From assembly GCA_026394835.1 (NCBI GenBank), contig JAPLZW010000029.1, positions 1-8,436 of the forward strand: DNA of 8,436 nucleotides. The letters are read 5' to 3'. This document shows, in pieces, positions 1 through 5,473 of the stretch. The position numbers and the translations under genes are program-made. Position 1 is the stretch's first letter. The number at the start of each line of letters is the position of its first letter. The notes beneath the pieces are model-generated. The model searched no databases, was not told the DNA's origin, and was given only the letters and a program-made list of their open reading frames with translations. The DNA comes from Candidatus Wolfebacteria bacterium. GTDB lineage: Bacteria > Patescibacteriota > Minisyncoccia > UBA6257 > UBA9933.

Positions 1-23
1 CGTTCACCCCTCACCCCGCAGTG

Positions 24-47
24 CTCTCGAGGAGAGAGTAGAAAGGA
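24..47 (+). promoter_or_regulatory. Leader hairpin and Shine-Dalgarno of the 57-434 gene
   Basis: CTCTC (24-28) and GAGAG (32-36) form a small hairpin just upstream of the purine-rich AAGGA (43-47), which sits 9 bases before ATG 57. The site supports the chosen start. No promoter can be placed because the window begins here. Confidence 0.4.
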
Positions 48-56
48 TGGTGAAGT

Positions 57-434
57 ATGAGGTGGGCAAAGCTCTTTGGTATCGCGATCGTGATCGGCTT
101 GTTCGTGCTCGGTATCGGTCTCCCGGCCCCTTCGGCCAACATGGTGGGTAGCGGCATCACCGAAGCGACGAATGCGACGACGGTTATCACCTCGGCGGCC
201 CTGGTCCAGGCGAACGACTCGCAATGCCTGACCACGACGATCGACGGCATCCAGGCGCCCATCGCCACGAATGAAGTCCAGGCGACGGCGGCCTCCCAGA
301 CGGCGGTCTTGACGAATGACGTGATGACGACGACGAGAACGGCTAGCCTAGCCAACACGGCTTACGCCCACTCGACGACTACTCGGCCCGGCGCCTATGC
401 CGGCTACGACATCACCCAGATCATCCGCGTCTAG
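57..434 (+). CDS. Small secreted Ala/Thr-rich protein, function unknown
   Basis: This gene encodes 125 residues that I do not recognise as a known family. The N terminus is a clear Sec-type signal or anchor: MRWAK, then a hydrophobic run at residues 6-22, then PAPSA near residues 23-27 as a possible cleavage region. The remainder is rich in Ala, Thr, Val and Asn with a single Cys, and ends in AYAGYDITQIIRV. That is compatible with an exported or surface protein. The start at 57 is supported by AAGGA at 43-47. An earlier ATG at 47 is in another frame that stops early. Codons are strongly G/C-ending (atc, gcg, acg), unlike the AT-richer genes after position 505. A strong terminator follows 26 bases after the stop. 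The opposite strand is also open here but looks like a shadow of this reading frame. Existence is fairly likely; function is unknown. Confidence 0.6.
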   Translation: MRWAKLFGIAIVIGLFVLGIGLPAPSANMVGSGITEATNATTVITSAALVQANDSQCLTTTIDGIQAPIATNEVQATAASQTAVLTNDVMTTTRTASLANTAYAHSTTTRPGAYAGYDITQIIRV

Positions 435-460
435 CCTTGTCGGCGACGACGCAGTACCCC

Positions 461-503
461 GCGGGGCAGGAGAGCTCGGCTCTCCTGTCCCGCACCCCTT
501 TTT
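461..503 (+). terminator. Strong rho-independent terminator after the secreted-protein gene
   Basis: A 15-bp stem (461-475 with 479-493, loop TCG, one G-U wobble) is followed by ACCCC and a T5 tract (499-503), with a second T7 tract shortly downstream. It matches the classic intrinsic terminator layout and closes the unit of the 57-434 gene. Confidence 0.85.
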
Positions 504-552
504 CGCTTTATCGCGGTTTTTTTATTTTTATAAATTCAATCTGCTGGAATTT

Positions 553-581
553 TTGACAAAAGATAGTCTTTATTGTAATTT
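553..581 (+). promoter_or_regulatory. Putative sigma70-type promoter for the small CxxC unit
   Basis: A perfect -35 hexamer TTGACA (553-558) is followed by a 17-bp spacer and TAATTT (576-581), a 3/6 match to the -10 consensus. It would start a transcript near 588, which ends at the terminator around 917. The spacing is ideal; the weak -10 lowers confidence. Confidence 0.5.
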
Positions 582-644
582 CTAATTAGAGTATTTAAGA
601 GAGGCTGAAGTCATAAAAGGGAAAATCTTTAAAGGAGGCGGGCC

Positions 645-692
645 ATGGGGATTCTCAAGAAATTGGAATTCTTACTCCTTGGGTCAAGATAA
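645..692 (+). CDS. 15-codon mini-ORF (possible leader peptide) with a perfect Shine-Dalgarno
   Basis: The ATG at 645 is preceded by AAAGGAGG (631-638), the best Shine-Dalgarno in the window, and opens a frame encoding MGILKKLEFLLLGSR before TAA at 690-692. The next gene starts at 695, only two bases after this stop, and has no Shine-Dalgarno of its own, which suggests translational coupling. The mini-ORF contains CTCCTT (675-680), complementary to AAGGAG at 632-637, so the ribosome site could be masked by its own coding region. An alternative is that both frames are parts of one gene: a -1 shift at the end of this ORF would join it to the 55-residue protein. A chance ORF cannot be excluded. 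Confidence 0.4.
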   Translation: MGILKKLEFLLLGSR

Positions 693-694
693 AG

Positions 695-862
695 ATGAGG
701 GTTCGGGAAAGGTGCGTGGTTTGCCACAAGGCTATGCCTTTCAGCTGGGCTACTCCCATAGAACAGCGGGGAGCTCTCCACGAACGCGGAGTAGGGCCTG
801 TTTGCGGCTTGTGTCAAACAGAGATGTCTAAAGGGAATAAGTTTTATATGGTACATCAGTAG
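695..862 (+). CDS. 55-residue CxxC/CxxC putative zinc-binding protein
   Basis: This short reading frame has two cysteine knuckles, C7-x2-C10 (RCVVCHK) and C37-x2-C40 (GPVCGLC), separated by 26 residues. The arrangement CxxC-x-K followed by G-V-G-P-V-C resembles small zinc-knuckle domains such as those grouped as DUF6011; that comparison is from memory and untested. It probably folds around one zinc ion and could bind nucleic acid or another protein. It lies between its own promoter (553-581) and terminator (884-917) and starts two bases after a 15-codon ORF that carries the only good Shine-Dalgarno. The same DNA also contains several consecutive hairpins, so a structured RNA is a competing explanation. 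The paired CxxC motifs in an otherwise ordinary protein sequence favour coding. Confidence 0.55.
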   Translation: MRVRERCVVCHKAMPFSWATPIEQRGALHERGVGPVCGLCQTEMSKGNKFYMVHQ

Positions 863-883
863 GTCATTGAATCAAGAGTGAAT

Positions 884-917
884 ACAGCCTGCCTGCAAGG
901 GGGCTGTTATTTTTTAT
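884..917 (+). terminator. Intrinsic terminator of the small CxxC unit
   Basis: ACAGCC (884-889) pairs with GGCTGT (902-907), with an additional T-G wobble at 890/901, followed by the T-rich tail TATTTTTTATA. It lies 21 bases after the stop of the 55-residue protein. This supports 588-917 being a separate short transcript. Confidence 0.7.
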
Positions 918-931
918 AGACTAATAGGAGA

Positions 932-949
932 TTAAGAAGTAAGATTTAA
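932..949 (+). repeat. Dispersed 18-bp repeat TTAAGAAGTAAGATTTAA, copy 1
   Basis: An exact 18-mer lies just upstream of the 97-residue gene and occupies the place where a ribosome binding site would be. An identical copy lies just after the same gene (1251-1268), and diverged copies lie at 2603-2637. Confidence 0.8.
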
Positions 950-953
950 TAAT

Positions 954-1247
954 ATGAAATTTACGGTTACGACAAAAGAAAGTGTTTTGGGCTTGGGCCG
1001 GATTTTGGGTTACCGGCTTTTAGGGAATAAGAACGACGAATATAATTTCGTGCGCGGTATTGAAGGTAATGACTACCCCAGATACCACGCTTACGTGAAA
1101 GATGCCGCCGGCTATCTGATGTTTAATATCCATCTGGACCAAAAACGTCCGGTTTACGCGGGGCACACGGCGCATAGCGGAGAATACGACGGAGAATTGA
1201 TTGAGCGCGAAGCGGAAAGAATCAAAGGGCTGTTAGGAGGGGCGTAA
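954..1247 (+). CDS. Conserved-looking 97-residue hypothetical protein
   Basis: The protein begins MKFTVTTKESVLGLGRILGYRLLG and has a soluble, mixed alpha/beta composition: a charged middle (NDYPRYHAYVKD), an aromatic and histidine-rich stretch around residues 50-75 (YLMFNIHLDQKRP, AGHTAHSGEYDGE), and a C-terminal helix (ELIEREAERIKGLL). There is no signal peptide, membrane segment or cysteine pair. The DQKRPVY...GHTAHSGEYDGE stretch reads like a motif conserved in small Patescibacteria proteins, but I cannot name a family. The ATG at 954 has no clear Shine-Dalgarno: AGGAG at 926-930 is too distant, and the 18-bp repeat fills the gap. The gene is flanked by exact copies of that repeat and converges with glyS onto a common terminator. 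It is probably monocistronic. Confidence 0.75.
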   Translation: MKFTVTTKESVLGLGRILGYRLLGNKNDEYNFVRGIEGNDYPRYHAYVKDAAGYLMFNIHLDQKRPVYAGHTAHSGEYDGELIEREAERIKGLLGGA

Positions 1248-1250
1248 GCC

Positions 1251-1268
1251 TTAAGAAGTAAGATTTAA
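1251..1268 (+). repeat. Dispersed 18-bp repeat TTAAGAAGTAAGATTTAA, copy 2
   Basis: This is identical in sequence and orientation to 932-949, so the two copies flank the 97-residue gene as direct repeats. It begins three bases after that gene's stop codon. Confidence 0.8.
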
Positions 1269-1273
1269 GAATA

Positions 1274-1304
1274 AAAATACCGGCCTTTCGGCCGGATGTT
1301 TTTA
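1274..1304. terminator. Bidirectional terminator between converging genes
   Basis: CCGGCC (1280-1285), loop TTTC, GGCCGG (1290-1295) forms a perfect 6-bp GC stem, flanked by A5 (1272-1278 area) on the left and T5 (1299-1303) on the right. It therefore has a U-tract when read from either strand. It can end both the 97-residue gene (plus) and glyS (minus, stop at 1307). Confidence 0.85.
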
Positions 1305-1306
1305 AT

Positions 1307-2599
1307 TTATGAAGTTTTCTCTCTCAAAAATTCTCCAAGTTTATCAATTTTCATCCGTTCCTGTTTCATTGTGTCGCGGTCGCGGATTGTGACATCGTTA
1401 TTTGTGAGTGAATCAAAATCAATAGTAATGCAGTAAGGCGTGCCGATTTCGTCTTGCGAATAATAGCGTTTTCCGATATTGCCGCGGTCATCCCACGCGA
1501 CATTCATTTTTTTCTTTAAGTCTTTGTATATTTTCTGCGCCAATTCCACAAGTTCGGGTTTGTTCCGTAAAAGCGGGAAGACAGCGGCTTTGTAGGGCGC
1601 GAGTTTCGCCGGTAATTTTAAAACTATCCGGTCTTTTTCTTCAGTATAAGCGGTCCCTAGCAGCGCCAAAATCGTCCTGTCCAGTCCGAAAGTCGGCTCA
1701 ATCACGTGCGGAATGTATTTTTTGCCGGTTTCGTCGTCGGCGTACTCCATGCTTTCTCCGGAGTGCTCTTGGTGCTTCGAGAGGTCATAGTTTGTCCGAT
1801 AGGCGATAGCCCATAATTCATCGTGGCCGAAGGGGAATTCGTAATATATATCAATTGTCCTCTTGGAATAAAAAGCGCGGTCTTTTTCTTCTATTTCTTC
1901 ATTCCTGAAAGATTTTTTATCAAGCCCGATAAGTTCGGCGAAGCCGTACATATAATCCAGCCAATCTTCAAAGATTTTATTCCAGTCCGCGTCGGCCGGA
2001 ATAAAGTATTCGATTTCCATCTGTTCAAATTCATAAGTCCGGAAAATAAAATTTCCGGTGGTTACCTCATTGCGGAAAGCTTTTCCAATCTGCCCTATTC
2101 CGAAAGGTATTTTTCTATTGGTTGAGCTTAGAATGTTTTTGTAATCGGCGAATATAGCCTGGGCGGTTTCTGGCCGGAGGTAGGCGATTAATCCGTCTTC
2201 CTCCACGGGACCGATTATCGTCTTAAATAAACCGCTGAACATTTTTACGTCGGTGAATTCGCCGCCGCAATCAGGGCATTTGCTCGTATCTTTCAACTTG
2301 TCCGGCCGGAAACGGTGATGGCACTTCTTGCACTCCACAAGCGGGTCGGTGAAATTTTTCACGTGGCCACTTGCTTCCCAAATTTTCGGGTTTAAGATTA
2401 TGCCTCCGTCTATGCCGGTCATATCTTCCCGGCTTTGAATAAAATATTTCCACCAGGCTTGCTTCAGATTATTTTTAAGCTCAACCCCCAGAGGGCCGTA
2501 ATCATAGGTATTAGCCAATCCGCCGTAAATTTCCGAACCCGGGAAAATAAAACCCCGTCTTTTGCAAAGGCTTACGATTTTATCCAGTGAATCGGTCAT
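1307..2599 (-). CDS. glyS: Glycyl-tRNA synthetase, single-chain class II type
   Basis: The enzyme charges tRNA-Gly with glycine using ATP (EC 6.1.1.14) in the cytoplasm. The 430 residues match the single-chain dimeric (alpha2) GlyRS rather than the GlyQ/GlyS tetramer. Visible landmarks are the N-terminal RRGFIFPGSEIYGG (14-27), YDYGPLG (32-38), a zinc ribbon C90-x2-C93...C108-x2-C111, the LRPETAQ signature (141-147), class II motif 2 around FRNEVTTGNFIFRTYEFEQME (175-195) and motif 3 EPTFGLDRTILALL (301-314). A C-terminal anticodon-binding domain covers about 330-428. All expected parts are present; the length is at the short end for the family. The start at 2599 lacks a Shine-Dalgarno. The gene lies 72 bases downstream of the 618-residue gene, with no obvious terminator between, so the two may share a transcript. 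It ends at the bidirectional terminator 1274-1304. The reference symbol may be glyS or glyQS. Confidence 0.96.
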   Translation of the reverse strand: MTDSLDKIVSLCKRRGFIFPGSEIYGGLANTYDYGPLGVELKNNLKQAWWKYFIQSREDMTGIDGGIILNPKIWEASGHVKNFTDPLVECKKCHHRFRPDKLKDTSKCPDCGGEFTDVKMFSGLFKTIIGPVEEDGLIAYLRPETAQAIFADYKNILSSTNRKIPFGIGQIGKAFRNEVTTGNFIFRTYEFEQMEIEYFIPADADWNKIFEDWLDYMYGFAELIGLDKKSFRNEEIEEKDRAFYSKRTIDIYYEFPFGHDELWAIAYRTNYDLSKHQEHSGESMEYADDETGKKYIPHVIEPTFGLDRTILALLGTAYTEEKDRIVLKLPAKLAPYKAAVFPLLRNKPELVELAQKIYKDLKKKMNVAWDDRGNIGKRYYSQDEIGTPYCITIDFDSLTNNDVTIRDRDTMKQERMKIDKLGEFLREKTS

Positions 2600-2602
2600 A
2601 AA

Positions 2603-2637
2603 AAGAAGTAAGAATTAAGATTTAAGAAGTAAGGATT
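2603..2637. repeat. Diverged tandem copies of the TTAAGAAGTAAGATTTAA repeat
   Basis: AAGAAGTAAGAATTAAGATT followed directly by TTAAGAAGTAAGGATT lies just upstream of the glyS start. The two units are variants of the exact 18-mers at 932-949 and 1251-1268. The repeat occupies the gap between the 618-residue gene and glyS. Confidence 0.65.
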
Positions 2638-2671
2638 GGATTCTGTTGACTAATAACTTATAGCTTAAAAT

Positions 2672-4528
2672 TCAGAACGTAGTGATGCCCGGCCTTGAAG
2701 CATTTATCGGGGAGTTGGTAAAGGAATCGGTTGCGGTAAGCGTCGTATCGCCTATAAGCGGCATCGGCTGTCCGATTTGGTTTACGCTTGGGGTGGCTTC
2801 AACTTGAAAAACAGCTTCAACCGGCTTGTCGAGCACGCCCTTGGTCGCGGCAATCGAGTCGATATTCCAGGTGATTTCTCCTGTTTGCGCGTCAGCGGAA
2901 GGGACTGAGGAAATGTTGCTGAAGGTTTTGCCGGTGAATCTCACTCCCGCGAGCAGCGTGGATTTTAACTGGATAGTTTTTATGTCGGTCGCGTAATTCG
3001 TGATGAGCCAGTGGATATTAAAGGTTGTCGGAAAATTGACCTTGGGCGGAATCGGGCCGGTATTTTTCGGATAAGAGCTTGAGTCTCTGTATAAAAGTTT
3101 TGTGGCAAGCGCGGTCCGGCCCATAATTTTGGTTGTAAGGCTTGCGGTAGCCGTGGTTTTGTCAGCGGAAACATAATAAAGAACCGTAGGTGAAGAGATT
3201 TCCGCGTCCACTTTAAGCTGAAAATTTTTATCGGAGAGCCTTTTAATCGGATAGGATTGTTTTGTCCGGATATTGAATTCCACCCAGCCTGAAACTCCGG
3301 GCGCCACCACCCTTAACTCCGGGACATTAGAAACATTCCACGTCACGGTGTTGTTTTGGGAGGTAAAATAGCCTTTTGTCTGGATATTGGAAATATCGAA
3401 CATCTCGCCGGTAAATTTCGCCTTTATGACGACATCGTTCAGTCCGACTTCGGAATTGTTGGTGTATGTAAGGATATATCTTAGGTCATCGTCCGGTTTG
3501 GAAATATAATTATCCTGATTTTTTAGAGAGATGCTGACCAGAAGCGGCGATTGGGCGATATTCACGCTTGTGTTTTTTCTTGATATTTCGCCATTCGGCG
3601 ACTTGACGATGGCATTGAAATCAAAAAAGGATTTTTCCGAACCCAATATGTTCCCCTGGATCACAATGGTTCCGCCGGCGCCTTTTTCAAGTTCGTCTAT
3701 CGCCCAAATATTATTGCTTAAAGTCGCCGCAGGAGTCGCTTTTTTAAAGACGAATGAACTTGGATAGCTTATTTCGATTTGGGCGTTGGGAAATTTATAA
3801 TCGGAAATATTTTCGTAATCGAGTTTCAGCTCAAAATTCTCGCTGCTGAAAACTTTTTGCGGAGCTTTCATATCAAGTCTTATGGCCGGCTCGCGGACGG
3901 CGATATCGGCTGATTGATTCTTTTCAAAACGGACCTTTGGTCCCAGGGATGGAGGATAGTAAGAAACCGTAGCCGTGAATTTTTTCACGGAATCCGAACT
4001 GCCGAAAATAGTTACGGGGATTTTGGTTTCAAGGCTTGAGTTTGGAGCCAGGTTTCCGAAGCTTTGTTCAAAAACTCTTTTATCCGGTTCGTCGGTTAAG
4101 ACCGCGCCGTCGGGGATATTCATGGAAATTTTTACGTCTTGAGTTTCCTTAACGGAACCGTTATTGAAATCAACGACAATTTCAAACGGGACGCCAACCA
4201 GAACATTGTCGGGAGCTGTGAGGGACAGGGACATTCCCGAATTTTGGGAAAATTGATAGTAATAAAGCCCGGCGATTCCCGCGAGAACGACAATTGTCCC
4301 TGAAAGTATCCAGAAGGCCAGCTTTCCGTAGCTGCCGAACTTGCTTAAGGTTTCGTCGCTTACCGGAATGCCGGATTTTTCCTTAGGAATTTCTTTTTTC
4401 CAGGCAGGAGGGAGGCTGTCTTTCACATCAATTCCCTGAGCTCGTTTTAAATCAAGGACGGATGGTGAAATTTTCTCCGGCTCGTTTTCTTTTCTGTAAA
4501 GATTTTTTTCTTTGTCTTCTAACGACAT
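2672..4528 (-). CDS. Membrane-anchored protein with extracellular Ig-like/DUF11-type repeats
   Basis: This 618-residue protein has a charged, probably cytoplasmic N-terminal tail of about 68 residues, one transmembrane segment at about 69-91 (LAFWILSGTIVVLAGIAGLYYY), and a long exported beta-rich region. I see about four repeats resembling DUF11/CARDB immunoglobulin-like domains, near 97-200, 213-320, 328-450 and 470-600. Recurring patterns include 'VGVPFEIVVDFNN', 'SSENFELKLDYEN', 'DDLRYILTYTNNS' and 'PTTFNIHWLITNY', each followed by a proline- or hydrophobic-led strand and a later 'NNTVTWNVSNV' or 'TGEITWNID' type element. Such proteins are common single-pass surface proteins in Patescibacteria; adhesion or envelope structure is inference. 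There are no cysteines and no catalytic motif. The start at 4528 has no Shine-Dalgarno. Its upstream region is an inverted repeat (4531-4605) beginning two bases before the start. glyS follows 72 bases downstream. Confidence 0.85.
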   Translation of the reverse strand: MSLEDKEKNLYRKENEPEKISPSVLDLKRAQGIDVKDSLPPAWKKEIPKEKSGIPVSDETLSKFGSYGKLAFWILSGTIVVLAGIAGLYYYQFSQNSGMSLSLTAPDNVLVGVPFEIVVDFNNGSVKETQDVKISMNIPDGAVLTDEPDKRVFEQSFGNLAPNSSLETKIPVTIFGSSDSVKKFTATVSYYPPSLGPKVRFEKNQSADIAVREPAIRLDMKAPQKVFSSENFELKLDYENISDYKFPNAQIEISYPSSFVFKKATPAATLSNNIWAIDELEKGAGGTIVIQGNILGSEKSFFDFNAIVKSPNGEISRKNTSVNIAQSPLLVSISLKNQDNYISKPDDDLRYILTYTNNSEVGLNDVVIKAKFTGEMFDISNIQTKGYFTSQNNTVTWNVSNVPELRVVAPGVSGWVEFNIRTKQSYPIKRLSDKNFQLKVDAEISSPTVLYYVSADKTTATASLTTKIMGRTALATKLLYRDSSSYPKNTGPIPPKVNFPTTFNIHWLITNYATDIKTIQLKSTLLAGVRFTGKTFSNISSVPSADAQTGEITWNIDSIAATKGVLDKPVEAVFQVEATPSVNQIGQPMPLIGDTTLTATDSFTNSPINASRPGITTF

Positions 4529-4530
4529 GC

Positions 4531-4605
4531 CAATGTGATTAAAATTTACGAACCTGCCTGCCGGCAGGCATGGCCCAATGCGAAGTAAATTTTACTATCA
4601 CATTG
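4531..4605. repeat. 75-bp inverted repeat with a GC palindrome in its loop
   Basis: CAATGTGAT plus TAAAATTTAC (4531-4549) is matched by the reverse complement of 4585-4605, leaving only a 2-nt bulge in the right arm (19 paired positions). The loop holds the 16-bp palindrome TGCCTGCCGGCAGGCA (4555-4570). The element abuts the start codon of the 618-residue gene, so the 5' leader of that gene would be this hairpin if transcription starts upstream. Confidence 0.8.
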
Positions 4606-4608
4606 AGC

Positions 4609-4720
4609 ACCCGCCCAAGTTTTTAGATTTGATTTTGGTAGTGCGGGGACTAAGACAGGTTATCAAGCTTCTTGCTTCTCTTTCGTTGTTGCTAATTAAA
4701 ATCTAAAAATTTAGGCGGGT
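4609..4720. repeat. 112-bp inverted-repeat element, MITE-like
   Basis: The 22-bp arm at 4609-4630 (begins ACCCGCC, ends TTTTTAGATTT) is complementary to 4699-4720 with one mismatch and one G-T wobble. The 68-bp interior has no reading frame of note and contains a small AAGC/GCTT hairpin. No convincing target-site duplication was seen. It begins three bases after the previous inverted repeat. It may be a non-autonomous mobile element or a structured RNA. Confidence 0.65.
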
Positions 4721-4733
4721 TAAGGTTTTGTAA

Positions 4734-4757
4734 CTAAATTTATTTTTATAAATTTAG
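4734..4757. terminator. AT-only hairpin after recO
   Basis: CTAAATTTAT (4734-4743), loop TTTT, ATAAATTTAG (4748-4757) is a perfect 10-bp stem located 9 bases after the recO stop on the minus strand. It has no GC clamp, so it is a weak terminator at best, but its position fits. Confidence 0.4.
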
Positions 4758-4766
4758 ACAAAGCCC

Positions 4767-5315
4767 TTAAATTAATACTACCTCAATTTTCGGTATTTTG
4801 GAATCTGCGGCGCACTTTTCACAAAAGAAAATGTGGTCTTTCATCAAAAAAAATTTCAATTTTTTTCCGCCGCACTTGGAACATCCGGCAAATTCCGGAG
4901 AAAAGCCCAAAATTTCAAGTAGAGATTTGTAGGAGATTTTTTTTCCCTGCCTGCCGGCAGGCAGGCTTTTCATATCTTCAAAACTTTTTTTCACGGCCAG
5001 CCAGAATTTTTTGTCGGGCTGGAATTCGTAAACCATCTCTTTTATAAATTTAAGAAGAGCAAGGGATTCTTTTGAGCGGGGAAGCTGTCTTATTTTTATG
5101 GCGTCCACTATTTGCGAGCCGTTTTTTTCAACAATTCTGACTTTGGACACGTTAAGCGGCTGGAGATGCCCGGCGAGTTTGGAAGTTATTTTTCTGGCGC
5201 TTTTCGCGCGCGCCGTAATTTTTCCGAAATCCGGCGTGTAAAGATGGACCAAAAGATCCGAATCTCCGGAGTCTTCAATATCAAGAACTATGGCGTCTGT
5301 GAGGTATTCCTGCAT
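4767..5315 (-). CDS. recO: DNA repair protein RecO (short form)
   Basis: RecO binds single-stranded DNA and, with RecR, helps load RecA at gaps in the RecF pathway. The N-terminal OB fold is recognisable: YLTDAIVLDIEDSGDSDLLVHLYTPDFGKITARAKSARK (4-42), then the conserved SKLAGHLQPLNVSKVRIVEK (45-64). A helical middle follows, and the protein ends in a zinc ribbon C145-x2-C148...C165-x2-C168. At 182 residues it is shorter than the roughly 240 usual for RecO, with the loss in the helical domain. Residues 117-124 (SLPAGRQG) are encoded entirely by a copy of the GC palindrome, an in-frame repeat insertion. A perfect TATAAT lies 9 bases upstream of the start, so the message may be nearly leaderless. 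The next minus-strand gene is 238 bases away across two inverted repeats. Confidence 0.9.
   Translation of the reverse strand: MQEYLTDAIVLDIEDSGDSDLLVHLYTPDFGKITARAKSARKITSKLAGHLQPLNVSKVRIVEKNGSQIVDAIKIRQLPRSKESLALLKFIKEMVYEFQPDKKFWLAVKKSFEDMKSLPAGRQGKKISYKSLLEILGFSPEFAGCSKCGGKKLKFFLMKDHIFFCEKCAADSKIPKIEVVLI
4946..4965. repeat. GC palindrome CCTGCCTGCCGGCAGGCAGG inside recO
   Basis: A perfect 20-bp palindrome identical to the intergenic copy at 5415-5434 lies in frame within recO, where it encodes SLPAGRQG (residues 117-124). The flanking coding sequence resumes normally with KKISYKSLLEILGF. Confidence 0.9.
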
Positions 5316-5324
5316 CGTCTAGCC

Positions 5325-5330
5325 ATTATA
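5325..5330 (-). promoter_or_regulatory. -10 box (TATAAT) of a near-leaderless recO promoter
   Basis: On the minus strand TATAAT is followed by GGCTAGACG and the recO ATG. With normal spacing, transcription would start about 3 bases before the start codon. No good -35 is visible at 16-18 bp. The region lies at the edge of an AT-rich repeat. Confidence 0.5.
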
Positions 5331-5434
5331 TCAAAAATTAAAAATCAAGGTGTAAAATGACAATGTAAAATTATTAAATTATTTAAACATTTTTAATCTG
5401 TAATTTTGATTTTTCCTGCCTGCCGGCAGGCAGG
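5331..5434. repeat. Composite intergenic repeat: AT-rich arm plus GC palindrome (copy A)
   Basis: An AT-rich stretch with AAAATCAA...AAAATGACAAT ends in TTTTT and the perfect palindrome CCTGCCTGCCGGCAGGCAGG (5415-5434). The reverse complement of 7905-8020 has the same order and recognisable similarity. AAAAATCAA near 5339 also pairs with TTGATTTTT near 5407, giving a large AT-rich hairpin. Confidence 0.6.
5415..5434. repeat. GC palindrome CCTGCCTGCCGGCAGGCAGG, intergenic copy
   Basis: This perfect 20-bp palindrome lies between the divergent recO and prepilin genes. It has the same sequence as 4946-4965. A shorter 16-bp core is at 4555-4570 and a rearranged copy is at 7905-7933. Confidence 0.9.
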
Positions 5435-5473
5435 GATATTTAATCTTCGCGTTTATTGCTTTACACTTAGTAG

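Noticed and set aside
11..358. 115-residue open frame on the minus strand opposite the secreted-protein gene
   Set aside because: It is a shadow of the GC-rich plus-strand gene, has no ribosome site or terminator of its own, and lacks the clear signal-peptide and terminator context of the plus-strand gene.
397..585. 62-residue plus-strand open frame
   Set aside because: It reads through the terminator hairpin and T tracts and overlaps the secreted-protein gene in another frame.
629..856. 75-residue minus-strand open frame
   Set aside because: The Pro/Ser-rich sequence shows no motif. The plus strand has the promoter, Shine-Dalgarno, paired CxxC motifs and terminator.
588..917. tmRNA, RNase P RNA, 6S RNA or SRP RNA
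   Set aside because: None of their signature sequences was found by eye, and the CxxC coding frame gives a better account of the region.
1823..2125. 100-residue plus-strand open frame inside glyS
   Set aside because: It lies wholly within the conserved catalytic region of glyS on the opposite strand.
4531..5434. Repeated palindromes considered as a CRISPR array
   Set aside because: Spacing is irregular, one copy is inside recO, there are no uniform spacers and no cas genes are nearby.
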